Shown here: one piece after another, positions 18,141 to 27,463 of the stretch
Numbering within the stretch: the stretch's first letter is position 1
How the letters are laid out: each line of letters starts with the position of its first letter
Assembly (NCBI RefSeq): GCF_022662375.1
Contig: NZ_JAKNQL010000019.1
Span: forward strand, 1 to 64,000
Direction of reading: 5' to 3'
DNA length: 64,000 nt
From: Pseudomonas sp. CROZ-RG-20F-R04-15
GTDB taxonomy: Bacteria; Pseudomonadota; Gammaproteobacteria; Pseudomonadales; Pseudomonadaceae
Made by a program: the position numbers and the translations under genes
The notes under the pieces: generated by a model
Told to the model about the DNA's origin: nothing
The model's database searches: none
The model's input: the letters and a program-made list of their open reading frames with translations, nothing else

Positions 18141-18946
18141 TGAAGTTGATGCTGGCTGAACCGTTCAAAAGCCTTTGGGCCGGGCGCGATCCGTTCGCCG
18201 AAGTCGAAGGCTTGCAGGGCGAGGTATACCGCGAGCTGGAAGCGCGTCGGACACTGCGCACGGAAGTCGACGGCAACGGCTTTTTCGTCAAGATTCACCG
18301 CGGCATCGGCTGGGGCGAAATCTTCAAAAACCTGCTGACTGCCAAGCTGCCGGTACTCGGCGCAGGCCAGGAGTGGCAAGCCATCCAGCGTCTGCAAGAA
18401 GTCGGCGTGCCGACCATGACTGCCGTCGCGTACGGCGAGAAGGGCAGCAACCCGGCGGATCAGCACTCGTTCATCGTCACCGAAGAACTGGCGCCGACCA
18501 TCAGCCTCGAAGACTTCAGCATCGACTGGATCAAGCAGCCGCCCGAGCCGAAACTCAAGCGCGCGCTGATCGCTGAGGTCGCGCGCATGACCGGCATGAT
18601 GCACCGCGCCGGCGTCAATCACCGCGACTGCTACATCTGCCACTTCTTGCTGCACACCGATAAACCGGTGACGCCGGAAGATTTCAAACTGTCGGTGATC
18701 GACCTGCACCGCGCCCAGACTCGCGCGAAAATTACTCAGCGCTGGCGCAACAAGGATCTGGCGGCGCTGTACTTTTCTGCGCTGGATATCGGCCTGACCC
18801 GTCGCGACAAACTGCGTTTCCTCAAGGGTTATTTCCAGCAACCGCTGCGCCAGATTCTGGCTGAAGAAGCGCCGCTGCTGAGCTGGCTGGAAGGCAAGGC
18901 CAACAAGCTCTATGCGCGTAAGCAGCGTTACGGGGATGCGCTCTGA
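18140..18946 (+). CDS. waaP: LPS core heptose(I) kinase WaaP/RfaP
   Basis: It phosphorylates heptose I of the inner core. The phosphate is essential for outer-membrane integrity in P. aeruginosa. The 268-residue kinase-fold protein carries the catalytic segment NHRDCYICHFLL (Asp of HRD present) and the metal site in VIDLHRAQ. It is the best-conserved of four consecutive kinase-like genes. It overlaps waaG by one base and the next gene by one base (TGATG). Confidence 0.94.
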   Translation: MKLMLAEPFKSLWAGRDPFAEVEGLQGEVYRELEARRTLRTEVDGNGFFVKIHRGIGWGEIFKNLLTAKLPVLGAGQEWQAIQRLQEVGVPTMTAVAYGEKGSNPADQHSFIVTEELAPTISLEDFSIDWIKQPPEPKLKRALIAEVARMTGMMHRAGVNHRDCYICHFLLHTDKPVTPEDFKLSVIDLHRAQTRAKITQRWRNKDLAALYFSALDIGLTRRDKLRFLKGYFQQPLRQILAEEAPLLSWLEGKANKLYARKQRYGDAL

Positions 18947-19680
18947 TGGCGGGTTGGACGCTTGAGCCGCAATACAGCGAACTCGCCGAAGACTTTGGCA
19001 GCCTCGAAGCCGTATTCGCATTGCAAGGCGAACGCCTGACCCGCGACCCGCTGTCCGAAGTCATCCGCGTGCAGCGCAATGGCGTCAACTATTACGTCAA
19101 ACGCTATGTCGGCGCCGGTAAAGGCTTGCGTCGTTACCTCGGCAAGCCGCGCGTAAAAATGGAATGGCAGAACCTCAAGCGTTTCGCCAAGTGGGGCATT
19201 CCTACCGCTGAAGTGGTGGCCTGGGGCCTGGAGCGTCGGGGTGCGGCGTATGATCGAGGCGCGATGATCACCCGCGAACTGCCGCACACCGAAGACCTCT
19301 CGGCGCTCGCCGAGCGCAAGGATCCGAAGCTCAAGGATGGCGCCTGGGTCGACGCTGTCAGTCGGCAACTGGCCGGTTATACCCGGACGATGCATGATCA
19401 CCGATTTACCCATAACGATCTGAAATGGCGCAACCTGTTGATCGATGACCAGGCGCGGATATTTCTGATCGATTGCCCTAACGGCGAGTTCTGGCGCGGC
19501 TTCTGGCTCAAGTATCGGATCACCAAGGATCTGGCCTGTCTCGATAAACTCGCCAAATACCACCTGTCCAATACCCAACGCCTGCGCTTCTACAAGCAAT
19601 ACCGCCAGTGCGATCGGCTTGATAGCGCCGACAAGAAACGGATTCGGCACGTGGTGAGATTTTTCGAGGGACGCGAATGA
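18946..19680 (+). CDS. Lipopolysaccharide kinase, InaA/WapP-like
   Basis: This 244-residue member of the InaA-type LPS kinase group corresponds in position to PA5008 of PAO1. The kinase catalytic loop THNDLKWRNLL and the metal segment FLIDCPNG are intact, so activity is plausible. It probably phosphorylates a core sugar such as a heptose hydroxyl, inferred from family and context. Its ATG overlaps the waaP TGA, and its TGA overlaps the next ATG (ATGA), so it is part of the same coupled operon. Confidence 0.85.
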   Translation: MAGWTLEPQYSELAEDFGSLEAVFALQGERLTRDPLSEVIRVQRNGVNYYVKRYVGAGKGLRRYLGKPRVKMEWQNLKRFAKWGIPTAEVVAWGLERRGAAYDRGAMITRELPHTEDLSALAERKDPKLKDGAWVDAVSRQLAGYTRTMHDHRFTHNDLKWRNLLIDDQARIFLIDCPNGEFWRGFWLKYRITKDLACLDKLAKYHLSNTQRLRFYKQYRQCDRLDSADKKRIRHVVRFFEGRE

Positions 19681-20429
19681 CTGATTTTCTCGCTGCTGAA
19701 GACCGCGCACTGCTTGAACGCCACGGGCTCGGCACTTTCGACGCACTGTGGGCCAAGCAGCTTGAAGCTGTGGACGAGCCCAATACCGCCCGTGGCGGCT
19801 GGAGCAGCGTTTTCCGTCTGGACCTGGAAGGGCAGGGTTATTACCTCAAACGTCAGAGCAACTACCTGACGCGTACCTTGCATGCACCTTTCGGCGAACC
19901 GAGTTTTGCCCGCGAGTTTCGCAACATCAGCCGCTATCGCAAGCTCGGTATCCCGGCGCTGCAAGCAGCGTTCTTCGGTGAGCGCAAAGTCGACGGCGAA
20001 GTCCGCGCGATCCTGCTGACCCGCGCGCTCGATGGCTGGAGCGATCTGGAGTCGCTGTTGCAGCGTTGGGCGCAACTCAGTGCTGCACAGCATTCAGCCA
20101 TCCTCAAGGCTTGTGGATTGCTGGCTCGGCATCTGCACGGTGTGCGTCAGGTGCACGGCTGCTTCTATCCCAAGCATATTTTTCTGCGGGCAACCGGTGA
20201 CGGGTATCAAGCGCAATTGATCGACCTGGAAAAAACCCGGCCTCTGTTGTTCGGCATGCGCGACCGGATCAAGGATCTGGAGCCGCTGCAACGCCGCGCG
20301 CCGGAATGGAACGAGGCACAACTGCGTGAGTTGCTGGCGGCTTATCTCGATCAGGCGACCGATAGCACGCTGCTCGACAGCTGGCTCGGCCGGCTGACCG
20401 CGCGCCGCAGTCACAAGGAGACGCGTTGA
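19677..20429 (+). CDS. InaA-family kinase-like protein
   Basis: A 250-residue InaA-family protein corresponding in position to PA5007. The segment aligned with the kinase catalytic loop reads VHGCFYPKHIFL, in which Cys stands where WaaP has the catalytic Asp (NHRDCYICHFLL). The downstream metal Asp (LIDLEKTRP) remains. This appears to be the usual form of the family, so the mechanism may differ from WaaP. It is coupled to the gene before (ATGA overlap) and the gene after (one-base overlap). Confidence 0.8.
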   Translation: MTDFLAAEDRALLERHGLGTFDALWAKQLEAVDEPNTARGGWSSVFRLDLEGQGYYLKRQSNYLTRTLHAPFGEPSFAREFRNISRYRKLGIPALQAAFFGERKVDGEVRAILLTRALDGWSDLESLLQRWAQLSAAQHSAILKACGLLARHLHGVRQVHGCFYPKHIFLRATGDGYQAQLIDLEKTRPLLFGMRDRIKDLEPLQRRAPEWNEAQLRELLAAYLDQATDSTLLDSWLGRLTARRSHKETR

Positions 20430-21880
20430 TGCAATTGTCCGAGCTGGCCACTGTCGGGCGAGCCCCGCAACTGCCGCTGACGGTGACTCTGGCTGATGCC
20501 GCCGGGAGTGCGGATTTGCAGTTGCTGAGTCTGCTGCGAGTCCTGCCGGGGCAGCGTTACGTTGGCGCCGGTGTCTGGCGCGGCCGTCCGGTGCTGGCCA
20601 AATTGCTCGTTGGCGGCAAGGCTGCCCGGCACTTTCAGCGTGAGCTGGAAGGTGTGCGCTTGCTGGCTGCGCAAGGCATGACGACGCCGTTGCTGCTGGC
20701 CGATGGTTTGAAGAATGGCGAGGGCGGCTGGCTGCTGTTCGATTTCCTTGAAGGTGCCGAAAGTCTTGGCGATGCCTGGGCGAAGGTCGAGTCGCTGCCG
20801 GTACTGGCCGACGAGCAATCGGCGGTATTGGCCGAGGCGCTCGGCGCCATTGCCCGGTTGCACGGCAAAGGACTCTGGCAGGAAGACCTGCATCTGGACA
20901 ATCTGCTGCGCCACGGTGGTCAGTTGTACTTGATCGACGGTGCCGGTATTTGTGCCGAGACTGCCGGCCAGCCGCTGTCGCGACAAAAAGTCCTGGAAAA
21001 CCTCGGGGTGTTTTTCGCCCAGTTGCCCAAAGCGCTGGAGCCTTTTACCGAAGAGCTTTTGGTGTATTACCTGTTGAGCAACAGCGAGCACGCGTTGCCG
21101 CTGGAAGCCTTGCAGAAACAGATCGACAAAGTGCGCCGCTGGCGTTTGAAAGACTTCCTGATCAAGGTCGGTCGCGAGTGCACGCTGTTCAGTGTGCAGC
21201 GTGGGGCGTTCGCGCTGCGCGCGATCCGTCGCGAAGAAGAATCAGCCATGGTGCCGGTGCTGGAGCAGGCCGATGCATTGCTCGATCAGGGCCATCTGTA
21301 CAAGACCGGTGGTGCGGCAAGCGTCGGCAAGGTTCAGGCCGGTGAGCGCACGCTGGTGATCAAACGCTACAACATCAAGGGCTTTGCGCATTGGCTCAAG
21401 CGTTTCTGGCGGCCGAGTCGGGCCTGGCATTCGTGGCGCGAAGGCAATCGCCTGGCGTTCCTTGGTATCGCCACGCCCAAACCGCTGGCGGTGCTGGAAA
21501 AGCGCTTTTTGTGGCTGCGCAGTCGTGCGTATCTGGTGACCGAGTTCCTGCCGGGGCCGGATATCATCGAGCGCTTTGCGCCGTATGTGGAACATGGCGA
21601 TGCGCCGGAAGCAGAGTTGCAGGCGCTGGACCTGTTGTTCGCGCGATTGATTGACGAGCGCATCAGTCATGGCGACTTCAAGGGGCACAACCTGTTCTGG
21701 CAGCAGGATCGCTGGGCGCTGATTGACCTGGATTCGATGTGTCAGCATGGATCTATCGGCAGTTTCGCTCCGGCCTATGCCCGAGACCGCGCGCGATTCA
21801 TGCGCAACTGGCCTGAAAGCAGCGCGCTGTATCAGATTATTGATCAGCGCTTGCCGAAAGACATTTCCAGCGCGGCCTGA
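20429..21880 (+). CDS. Large kinase-fold protein with two catalytic loops
   Basis: A 483-residue protein, position as PA5006, in which two kinase-like halves can be seen. The first has QEDLHLDNLL and YLIDGAG (about residues 155-175). The second has SHGDFKGHNLF and ALIDLDS (about 415-435). It looks like a tandem fusion of two LPS-kinase-type lobes. The start at ATG 20429 is preferred over TTG 20426 because AAGGAG (20415-20420) is 8 bases upstream. Its substrate is unknown; from context, LPS core. It is the last gene of the coupled waa operon. Confidence 0.8.
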   Translation: MQLSELATVGRAPQLPLTVTLADAAGSADLQLLSLLRVLPGQRYVGAGVWRGRPVLAKLLVGGKAARHFQRELEGVRLLAAQGMTTPLLLADGLKNGEGGWLLFDFLEGAESLGDAWAKVESLPVLADEQSAVLAEALGAIARLHGKGLWQEDLHLDNLLRHGGQLYLIDGAGICAETAGQPLSRQKVLENLGVFFAQLPKALEPFTEELLVYYLLSNSEHALPLEALQKQIDKVRRWRLKDFLIKVGRECTLFSVQRGAFALRAIRREEESAMVPVLEQADALLDQGHLYKTGGAASVGKVQAGERTLVIKRYNIKGFAHWLKRFWRPSRAWHSWREGNRLAFLGIATPKPLAVLEKRFLWLRSRAYLVTEFLPGPDIIERFAPYVEHGDAPEAELQALDLLFARLIDERISHGDFKGHNLFWQQDRWALIDLDSMCQHGSIGSFAPAYARDRARFMRNWPESSALYQIIDQRLPKDISSAA

Positions 21881-21901
21881 GTCAAACCACTACAGCAGTG
21901 G

Positions 21902-21926
21902 AGGACAAGATTCAGCGACTTGTCCT
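21902..21926 (+). terminator. Hairpin after the waa kinase operon
   Basis: AGGACAAG and CTTGTCCT form a perfect 8-bp stem with a 9-base loop, about 20 bases after the last kinase stop. No T tract follows, so this is only a candidate terminator or RNA-stabilising hairpin. Confidence 0.35.
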
Positions 21927-22004
21927 ACAGCCTCTCCAGAAGCCATGAACTGTGCCCCGTTCAGCCCCGATGCTAATTTGCCCGACGACATTGGAGGGCG
22001 AATC

Positions 22005-22340
22005 TTGACCATCAAACAGGCTGTAACGCTGGGCGTATTTTCATGGGTTCTGGCGGGTTGTGGCAGCGCCATGACCGTCTTGCAGGACGATGCCGACGCG
22101 GCGCGGGACATGCGCAAGCAAAAAACCTACTGCCAATCCATTCCGCGGATTTACAGCGGTCTGGCCTTTGATTTCTGCGTATTGAATGCGCCTCCTGATC
22201 CCAGCGGATTTCTGCTGCCATTCGTGCTGCTGGACCTGCCATTGTCCGGTGTATTCGATACAGTAGCGCTGCCCTATACGGTTTATCGTCAGGTCACCGA
22301 CGGCAACCTTGGTATTTACTGGCGAAAGGGCGGTTATTGA
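22005..22340 (+). CDS. YceK/YidQ-like small lipoprotein
   Basis: From the TTG at 22005, preceded by GGAGGG (21993-21998), the product is MTIKQAVTLGVFSWVLAGCG and so on, 111 residues. The signal peptide ends in the lipobox LAGC, so a lipoprotein is expected. The rest resembles the YceK/YidQ group: an IYSGLAFDF segment and a short hydrophobic LPFVLLDLPLSGVFDTVALP region near the C-terminus. The function is unknown. It stands between the waa kinase operon and the carbamoyltransferase gene. Confidence 0.72.
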   Translation: MTIKQAVTLGVFSWVLAGCGSAMTVLQDDADAARDMRKQKTYCQSIPRIYSGLAFDFCVLNAPPDPSGFLLPFVLLDLPLSGVFDTVALPYTVYRQVTDGNLGIYWRKGGY

Positions 22341-22413
22341 GGCACAGGGCAAGGTTTCTCCAAACCATTCACCCTGGGGCAATCGTGCAGGGTAATTCCC
22401 CACTCGTTTACGC

Positions 22414-22419
22414 TATAAT
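22414..22419 (+). promoter_or_regulatory. Candidate -10 box (TATAAT) for the carbamoyltransferase gene
   Basis: A consensus TATAAT lies 93 bases upstream of the GTG start, after the lipoprotein stop codon. No good TTGACA match is found 16-18 bases upstream, so the -35 side is weak or activator-dependent. Confidence 0.5.
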
Positions 22420-22511
22420 CCCGCCCTTTAGCTGTCACTCGCCGTGTGCGAGGGCACATCAATATTCAAGGCGCATCGCGCCTGCACGCAGACTAAAGAG
22501 GCTAGACCCCT

Positions 22512-24266
22512 GTGGCATTGACGATTCTTGGCCTGTCCGGCGCCCTTAGCCATGACCCTTCAGCAGCCTTGTACATCGACGGCAAGCTGGTGGCGGCGGC
22601 TGAAGAAGAGCGTTTCGTACGTGATAAGCATGCAAAGAACCGCATGCCCTACGAATCGGCGAAGTTCTGTCTTGAACAGGCCGGCATCAAGCCGTCCGAT
22701 GTTGACGTGGTTGCGATTCCATTTGCCCCGATCAGCCTGTTCGGCAAGGCGCGCTGGCACTACGCCAAGCGTTACTGGTATGCACCGGATCGTGCCCTTG
22801 ATGCGATCCTGATGGGCAACCGTCGCTACAAGCGCTATCGCAACAAGATCGTCTGGTGCCTTGAGCAACTGGGTTTCGATCCGAAAAAGATCAAGATCGA
22901 ACCGGTCGAACATCACCTCGCTCACGCCTCCAGCGCTTACCACTGCTCCGGTTTTAAAGAAAAAACCGCGATCCTCGGTATCGACGGCAAAGGCGAGTAC
23001 GCCACGACTTTCTTCGGCTACGGCGAAAACGGCAAGATTCACAAGATCAAGGAGTTCTTCGATCCGGACTCCCTCGGCGGCCTGTACGGCGCGATCACCG
23101 AGTTCCTCGGTTTCGAGATGCTCGACGGTGAGTTCAAGGTCATGGGCATGGCGCCGTACGGCGACGCCAGCAAGTACGATTTCTCGCGTCTTGCCTCATT
23201 CGAAAATGGCGAGCTGGTGATCAACACCGACTACGCCAATGTCATCGGCCTGCGTCGCTACAAAGAGAAGGGCAAAGGCTTCTATTTCTCGCCGAAGCTG
23301 ATCGAATGGCTGGGTCCGAAGCGCGAAGGCGACATCGCTGACGAACCGTACATTCATTACGCCGCGAGCATGCAAGCGCTGTTCGAGAAACTGGCGTTGC
23401 AGATGATCGACCACTACCTGGGCGACGTGCTCAAGGAAACCGGCAAGCTGGCATTCGCCGGTGGCTGTGCGTTGAACGTCAAGCTGAACCAGAAAATCAT
23501 CGCCCGCGACGACATCAAAGAGCTGTTCGTGCAACCGGCATCCGGCGATGCCGGCACTGCGGTCGGCGCCGCGGCCTACGTGTCGCACGCTCGTGGCGTA
23601 CCGGTCGAGAAGATGGAGCACGTCTACCTCGGCCCGTCGTACAGCAACGAAGACGTGATTGCCGCCTGCGCGCGTCACGAGAGCAAGCCGACCTGGCGCA
23701 AGCTCGACAACATGCCTGAGCAGATCGCCAAGATCATGGTCGATGGCAACCCGGTGGCCTGGTTCCAGGGGCGCATGGAGTTCGGCCCGCGTGCATTGGG
23801 CGGTCGTTCGATCATCGGTTGCCCGAGCGTGGCTGGCGTGGCTGACCGCATCAACCACCAGATCAAGTTCCGCGAGCGCTGGAGGCCTTTCTGCCCGTCG
23901 ATGCTCGACACCGTTGCACCACAGATGATCAAGATCGATCATCCGGCACCGTTCATGACCTTCACCTTCGAAGTGGCGGAAGAGTGGAAGACCCGCGTAC
24001 CGGAAGTTGTCCACGAAGATGGCACCTCACGTGCCCAGGTGCTCAAGCGTGAATACAACCCACGCTACTACGACATGATGAAGGCGCTGGAAAACCTGAC
24101 CGGTAACGGCGTATCGCTGAACACCTCGCTCAACCGTCGTGGCGAACCGATGATCTGCTCGCCGACTGACGCGCTGAACATGTTTTTCGGTTCTGACCTG
24201 GAATACCTGATCATGGAAGATATTCTGGTCGTTAAAGAGGGTGTAAAAGGATACGAACTTGACTGA
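22512..24266 (+). CDS. LPS core carbamoyltransferase (WapO-like, NodU/CmcH family)
   Basis: This family uses carbamoyl phosphate and ATP to carbamoylate a hydroxyl. P. aeruginosa core heptose II carries a carbamoyl group, and PA5005 at this locus is its assumed source. The 584-residue protein has the Kae1-like N-terminal domain with EHHLAHASSAY (metal-binding histidines) and GGCALNVKLNQ, and the YrdC-like C-terminal half with GPRALGGRSI. The start is GTG at 22512 (MALTILGLSGALSHDPSAAL). The next gene starts inside its last codons. Confidence 0.88.
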   Translation: MALTILGLSGALSHDPSAALYIDGKLVAAAEEERFVRDKHAKNRMPYESAKFCLEQAGIKPSDVDVVAIPFAPISLFGKARWHYAKRYWYAPDRALDAILMGNRRYKRYRNKIVWCLEQLGFDPKKIKIEPVEHHLAHASSAYHCSGFKEKTAILGIDGKGEYATTFFGYGENGKIHKIKEFFDPDSLGGLYGAITEFLGFEMLDGEFKVMGMAPYGDASKYDFSRLASFENGELVINTDYANVIGLRRYKEKGKGFYFSPKLIEWLGPKREGDIADEPYIHYAASMQALFEKLALQMIDHYLGDVLKETGKLAFAGGCALNVKLNQKIIARDDIKELFVQPASGDAGTAVGAAAYVSHARGVPVEKMEHVYLGPSYSNEDVIAACARHESKPTWRKLDNMPEQIAKIMVDGNPVAWFQGRMEFGPRALGGRSIIGCPSVAGVADRINHQIKFRERWRPFCPSMLDTVAPQMIKIDHPAPFMTFTFEVAEEWKTRVPEVVHEDGTSRAQVLKREYNPRYYDMMKALENLTGNGVSLNTSLNRRGEPMICSPTDALNMFFGSDLEYLIMEDILVVKEGVKGYELD

Positions 24267-25167
24267 AACACTGATCAGCGTCGTCATTCCGGTTTACAAC
24301 TATGCGCGAACCCTGCCACGTGCAGTGGAGTCGGTGTTGGCGCAGTTGGATGAAACGACGGCGGATCTGCTGGTCATCGACGATGGGTCGACGGACGATA
24401 CGCCTGAGGTGGTCGAACAACTCCTGCTCAAACATGGCGGGCGTTTTCGCGCGCTGCGCAAAGCCAATGGCGGATTGTCGTCGGTGCGCAATCGTGGGCT
24501 TGAGGAGACGACCGGGCAGTATCTGGTATTCCTCGACTCCGATGACGAAATGGCTCCCGGCGCACTGGCTGCGCTTTCTGAGCATATTGCCAGTCATCCG
24601 CACAGCCTGATGGTGATCGGTGCACACTGGTCGGTGTTCGCTGACGGGCGACGCAGCTTGCAGGCGGCCAAGCCGTTGCCTGTGACGCCGCGGCAGCGCT
24701 TGCAGGGCTACCTGTTGAGCAAAACGGTATCGATTTCAAATGGCGCCTGCGCGATGCATCGTGATGTGTTCGTTCTGGGCAATTACCCGGAACATTTGCG
24801 CAACGTCGAGGATTTGCCAGTGTTTGCCCAAGTGCTGGCGCGCTATCCCTGCACCGTTCTGGACAAGCCTTTGGCGCTGATCTACAAGCATGCCGACAGC
24901 ATGCGCCATGATTTGCGCCAAAGCCTTGCCGCCGGTACGGAGCAGGTCGTCAGTGAAGTCTTTTCCAGTCGACGAATGCCCGACGAAATGAGTGATTTGC
25001 GCCAGGCCTTTCTGGCTCAGCGCTGCTTGTCGTTGTTTCGTGACTGTTATTCCCATGGCGAGTACAAGCTGGCCAAGTCATTCTACTTTCAGGCCTTGCG
25101 TGCGGACTGGCGGACGTTTTCGCGTTGGTCCTACACCCGTAAGGCATTGCGGTTGCTGTTTCGGTAA
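24259..25167 (+). CDS. Family 2 glycosyltransferase
   Basis: A GT-A fold GT2 transferase of 302 residues. The N-terminus LISVVIPVYNYARTLPRAVE, the nucleotide-binding LLVIDDGSTDDT and the metal motif in FLDSDDEM are clear. The start is TTG at 24259, inside the end of the carbamoyltransferase gene, with AAAAGG at 24245-24250. It probably adds an outer-core sugar. PAO1 has wapH at this position, but I cannot equate the two from sequence. No membrane segment is evident. Confidence 0.85.
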   Translation: MTETLISVVIPVYNYARTLPRAVESVLAQLDETTADLLVIDDGSTDDTPEVVEQLLLKHGGRFRALRKANGGLSSVRNRGLEETTGQYLVFLDSDDEMAPGALAALSEHIASHPHSLMVIGAHWSVFADGRRSLQAAKPLPVTPRQRLQGYLLSKTVSISNGACAMHRDVFVLGNYPEHLRNVEDLPVFAQVLARYPCTVLDKPLALIYKHADSMRHDLRQSLAAGTEQVVSEVFSSRRMPDEMSDLRQAFLAQRCLSLFRDCYSHGEYKLAKSFYFQALRADWRTFSRWSYTRKALRLLFR

Positions 25168-25220
25168 ACGGGTCGCGGAAATGACGCGGGCCTTGTAACG
25201 GATGTCGGTGAGGTGGCTGG

Positions 25221-26681
25221 GTGAAAGGTACGGGCGGTAGCGTGGCAACTCGAGTCTCCAGAGTCATCGACGAATACCCGGTTTTGCTGGCGTTTTTGGG
25301 CAGTGTGCTGCTGTCACTGATCGCCGTCCTGGGCACCGCGACAGTGGGGCGTGATGCCGCGCTGTACATTGATATTGCGCAACAGGTCACCGAACACGGG
25401 CCCAATGTGGCCTGGGCCACTTTCGACTGGCCATGGTTTTCCTTTCTTCTGGCCGGTACGCACACGGTCCTGCATTTGCCGTTCGAGCTGAGTGCCTATC
25501 TCTGGTGCGGTCTTTTTTTTGCCGGTACCAGCGCGTTGATGGTGGATTGCGTCCGCCAGCGGTCTGCGCATCTCGCCAGTTGGGCATGTCTTGTGGTACT
25601 GGCAATGCCGGCGGTTAACGCCTTTCGCAACGACATCATTCGCGAATGCGGTTTCTGGTTCTTCTGCACACTGACGCTCTGGCTCGCGCTGCGCTGGCAA
25701 GCCCGTGGCGGCTGGCTGCGGGCGGCATTGATTCATTTGGCAATCGTTGCGGCGGCCTTGTTCCGGTTGGAAGCCTTGCTGCTGGTGCCGGCCTTGGCGC
25801 TGTGGCAGTTGCCCAGCTTGTGGTCGTCGAGCAGGCGGATGCAATTCTTCCAGTTTTCGCTGCTACCGATTTTGGGGCTGCTGGCCGTTTCGGTGTCGGG
25901 TGTGCTGATGTCGGCGCGGGTGATGCTATATCTGGACATGATTGCGCCGCACAGCGTGTTTGCTTCCTTCCAGCTGCTGTGCGATCAGTTTGCCAATTCA
26001 TTGATCAACAAGTACTCCCAGGATGAAGCCGGCCGGATCATTTTCTTTGGCATTCTGGCGACCATGGCCATCACCTTCGTGAAGTTGATGGGCCCGTTCG
26101 CCGTTCCCTTCGTGCTGCGGCGCAATTGGGGAGTTCTAGGCACTTACTGGCGTGATTATCGTCCGTTTGCCTGGGCGGCCGTGTTGTATCTGGTGGTGCT
26201 GGTGCTGTTTTTCATCAAGCAACAGTTCATGAACACGCGTTATCTGAGCTTTCTGAATCTGTTGTTCGTGCCCGTGCTGGCCATGGGGTTGGCAGCGTTC
26301 GTTCGCGAGTTCCCGCGTTGCGGCAAATGGCTGGTGGCTCTGGGGTTGCTGGTGATGCTGTCAAATGTCATTTCCACCGGAGCCGGCAAAACGCATTACG
26401 TCGAGGCCGGCCGCTGGATGTCGGCCCATGTCGAGCCAGGGGCGAAGACCTATTTCGAGGATGGACGGATCAGCTATTACGCCGGTCGCGGCTACGTGAT
26501 GCCGGTATTGACCGCAGAGGAAGCGATGTCGGCAGCGCACGCTGGCGACTATCAGTACTTCCTCATCGAGGCCAAGGGTGACGAGCCATGGCTGAATGAG
26601 TGGCTGGTGGCGCACAAGCTGCGCATCATCGAGCATTTCGCCAATCGCAAAGGGGCCACCGTGGTGGTCATCGGTCGCTGA
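25221..26681 (+). CDS. GT-C-type membrane glycosyltransferase (GT39/ArnT-like)
   Basis: A 486-residue integral membrane protein with about 10-12 hydrophobic segments. After the first segment comes GRDAALYIDIAQQ, where the Asp pair sits where ArnT/PMT-type enzymes hold their catalytic Asp. Late in the protein, NTRYLSFLNLLFVPVLAMGL and a soluble C-terminal part with EDGRISYYAGRG are typical of this class. Such enzymes use a polyprenyl-phosphate sugar donor at the periplasmic face. I prefer the GTG at 25221 as start. In PAO1 waaL occupies this slot; this protein lacks the look of an O-antigen ligase. Confidence 0.75.
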   Translation: MKGTGGSVATRVSRVIDEYPVLLAFLGSVLLSLIAVLGTATVGRDAALYIDIAQQVTEHGPNVAWATFDWPWFSFLLAGTHTVLHLPFELSAYLWCGLFFAGTSALMVDCVRQRSAHLASWACLVVLAMPAVNAFRNDIIRECGFWFFCTLTLWLALRWQARGGWLRAALIHLAIVAAALFRLEALLLVPALALWQLPSLWSSSRRMQFFQFSLLPILGLLAVSVSGVLMSARVMLYLDMIAPHSVFASFQLLCDQFANSLINKYSQDEAGRIIFFGILATMAITFVKLMGPFAVPFVLRRNWGVLGTYWRDYRPFAWAAVLYLVVLVLFFIKQQFMNTRYLSFLNLLFVPVLAMGLAAFVREFPRCGKWLVALGLLVMLSNVISTGAGKTHYVEAGRWMSAHVEPGAKTYFEDGRISYYAGRGYVMPVLTAEEAMSAAHAGDYQYFLIEAKGDEPWLNEWLVAHKLRIIEHFANRKGATVVVIGR

Positions 26682-26684
26682 GAT

Positions 26685-27338
26685 TTAACCGAGCAGAGGA
26701 CGCAGGCGCGAGATCAGCGGCGCTTGCCGGTTGCTCGGCAGCGCCTGCCGATAACCTTCGATAAACGTGTCGCCAGCATCCTGGCCCAGCAGCCATTGGC
26801 GGTCTTCTTTATAACGCAGCAAGTGAGCGAAGTTGCGCAGGCGTTTGCTGTCACTGAGTGCGCGTTTCTGGCAGCGCAGGTCGGCGATATCGATCAGGCC
26901 CAAATGGTGGTCTGGCGTCAGCACCACGTTGCCGAAATGCAGCGATCGAAAGTACACGCCTTTTTCGTGCAGCAGGGCGAAGTACCCGCCCAGCTGGAAT
27001 CGCAATGAGTCAGCTTCATCGCGAGAACTCTGCAGCTGACGCACCGTATTGCCTTCCAGCGGGCTGTAATACACGCAGTCACGTTCGATGCTCGGAATAC
27101 GATAGACCGCAATGACTTTCGGGCAGAGGATGCCGCGTTGCTCGAGTGCCCGGGTATTGTCGGCAAAGCGTTGTGCATAGGGATAGAACAGCGCCGAACT
27201 GAGCAGCCGCTTGCGGCGGAACAGCTTGAGCATGCGTCCATCGGCCAATCTGAGCACTTTGTCGCCGGAACCGTCGGCCTCCAGTACGTGTGCACCTTTG
27301 CGCAGTGCCTCGTAAGTGCTGTGATCAATCGATTGCAT
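26685..27338 (-). CDS. Kinase-like toluene-tolerance protein (InaA/PA4998-like)
   Basis: A 217-residue kinase-fold protein of the group annotated as toluene tolerance protein. The segment aligned with the catalytic loop reads YFRSLHFGNVVL: the usual Asp is Ser, while the following Asn is kept, and LGLIDIADL supplies the metal Asp. It may be a pseudokinase or a divergent LPS kinase. GGGGAG precedes the ATG at 27338. It is convergent with the GT-C gene (three bases between them) and divergent from msbA. Confidence 0.78.
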   Translation of the reverse strand: MQSIDHSTYEALRKGAHVLEADGSGDKVLRLADGRMLKLFRRKRLLSSALFYPYAQRFADNTRALEQRGILCPKVIAVYRIPSIERDCVYYSPLEGNTVRQLQSSRDEADSLRFQLGGYFALLHEKGVYFRSLHFGNVVLTPDHHLGLIDIADLRCQKRALSDSKRLRNFAHLLRYKEDRQWLLGQDAGDTFIEGYRQALPSNRQAPLISRLRPLLG

Positions 27339-27463
27339 ATCCGGCTCCCCATCATTAGCGGGGTATCTTAACCGACTTGGCCGAAGGCTGGTTCGAAGTC
27401 ATGTTTATCGGGGCAAAAACGCGTGTGATATCATCGGCGCCTCACTGAATTGCGCGGATCACC

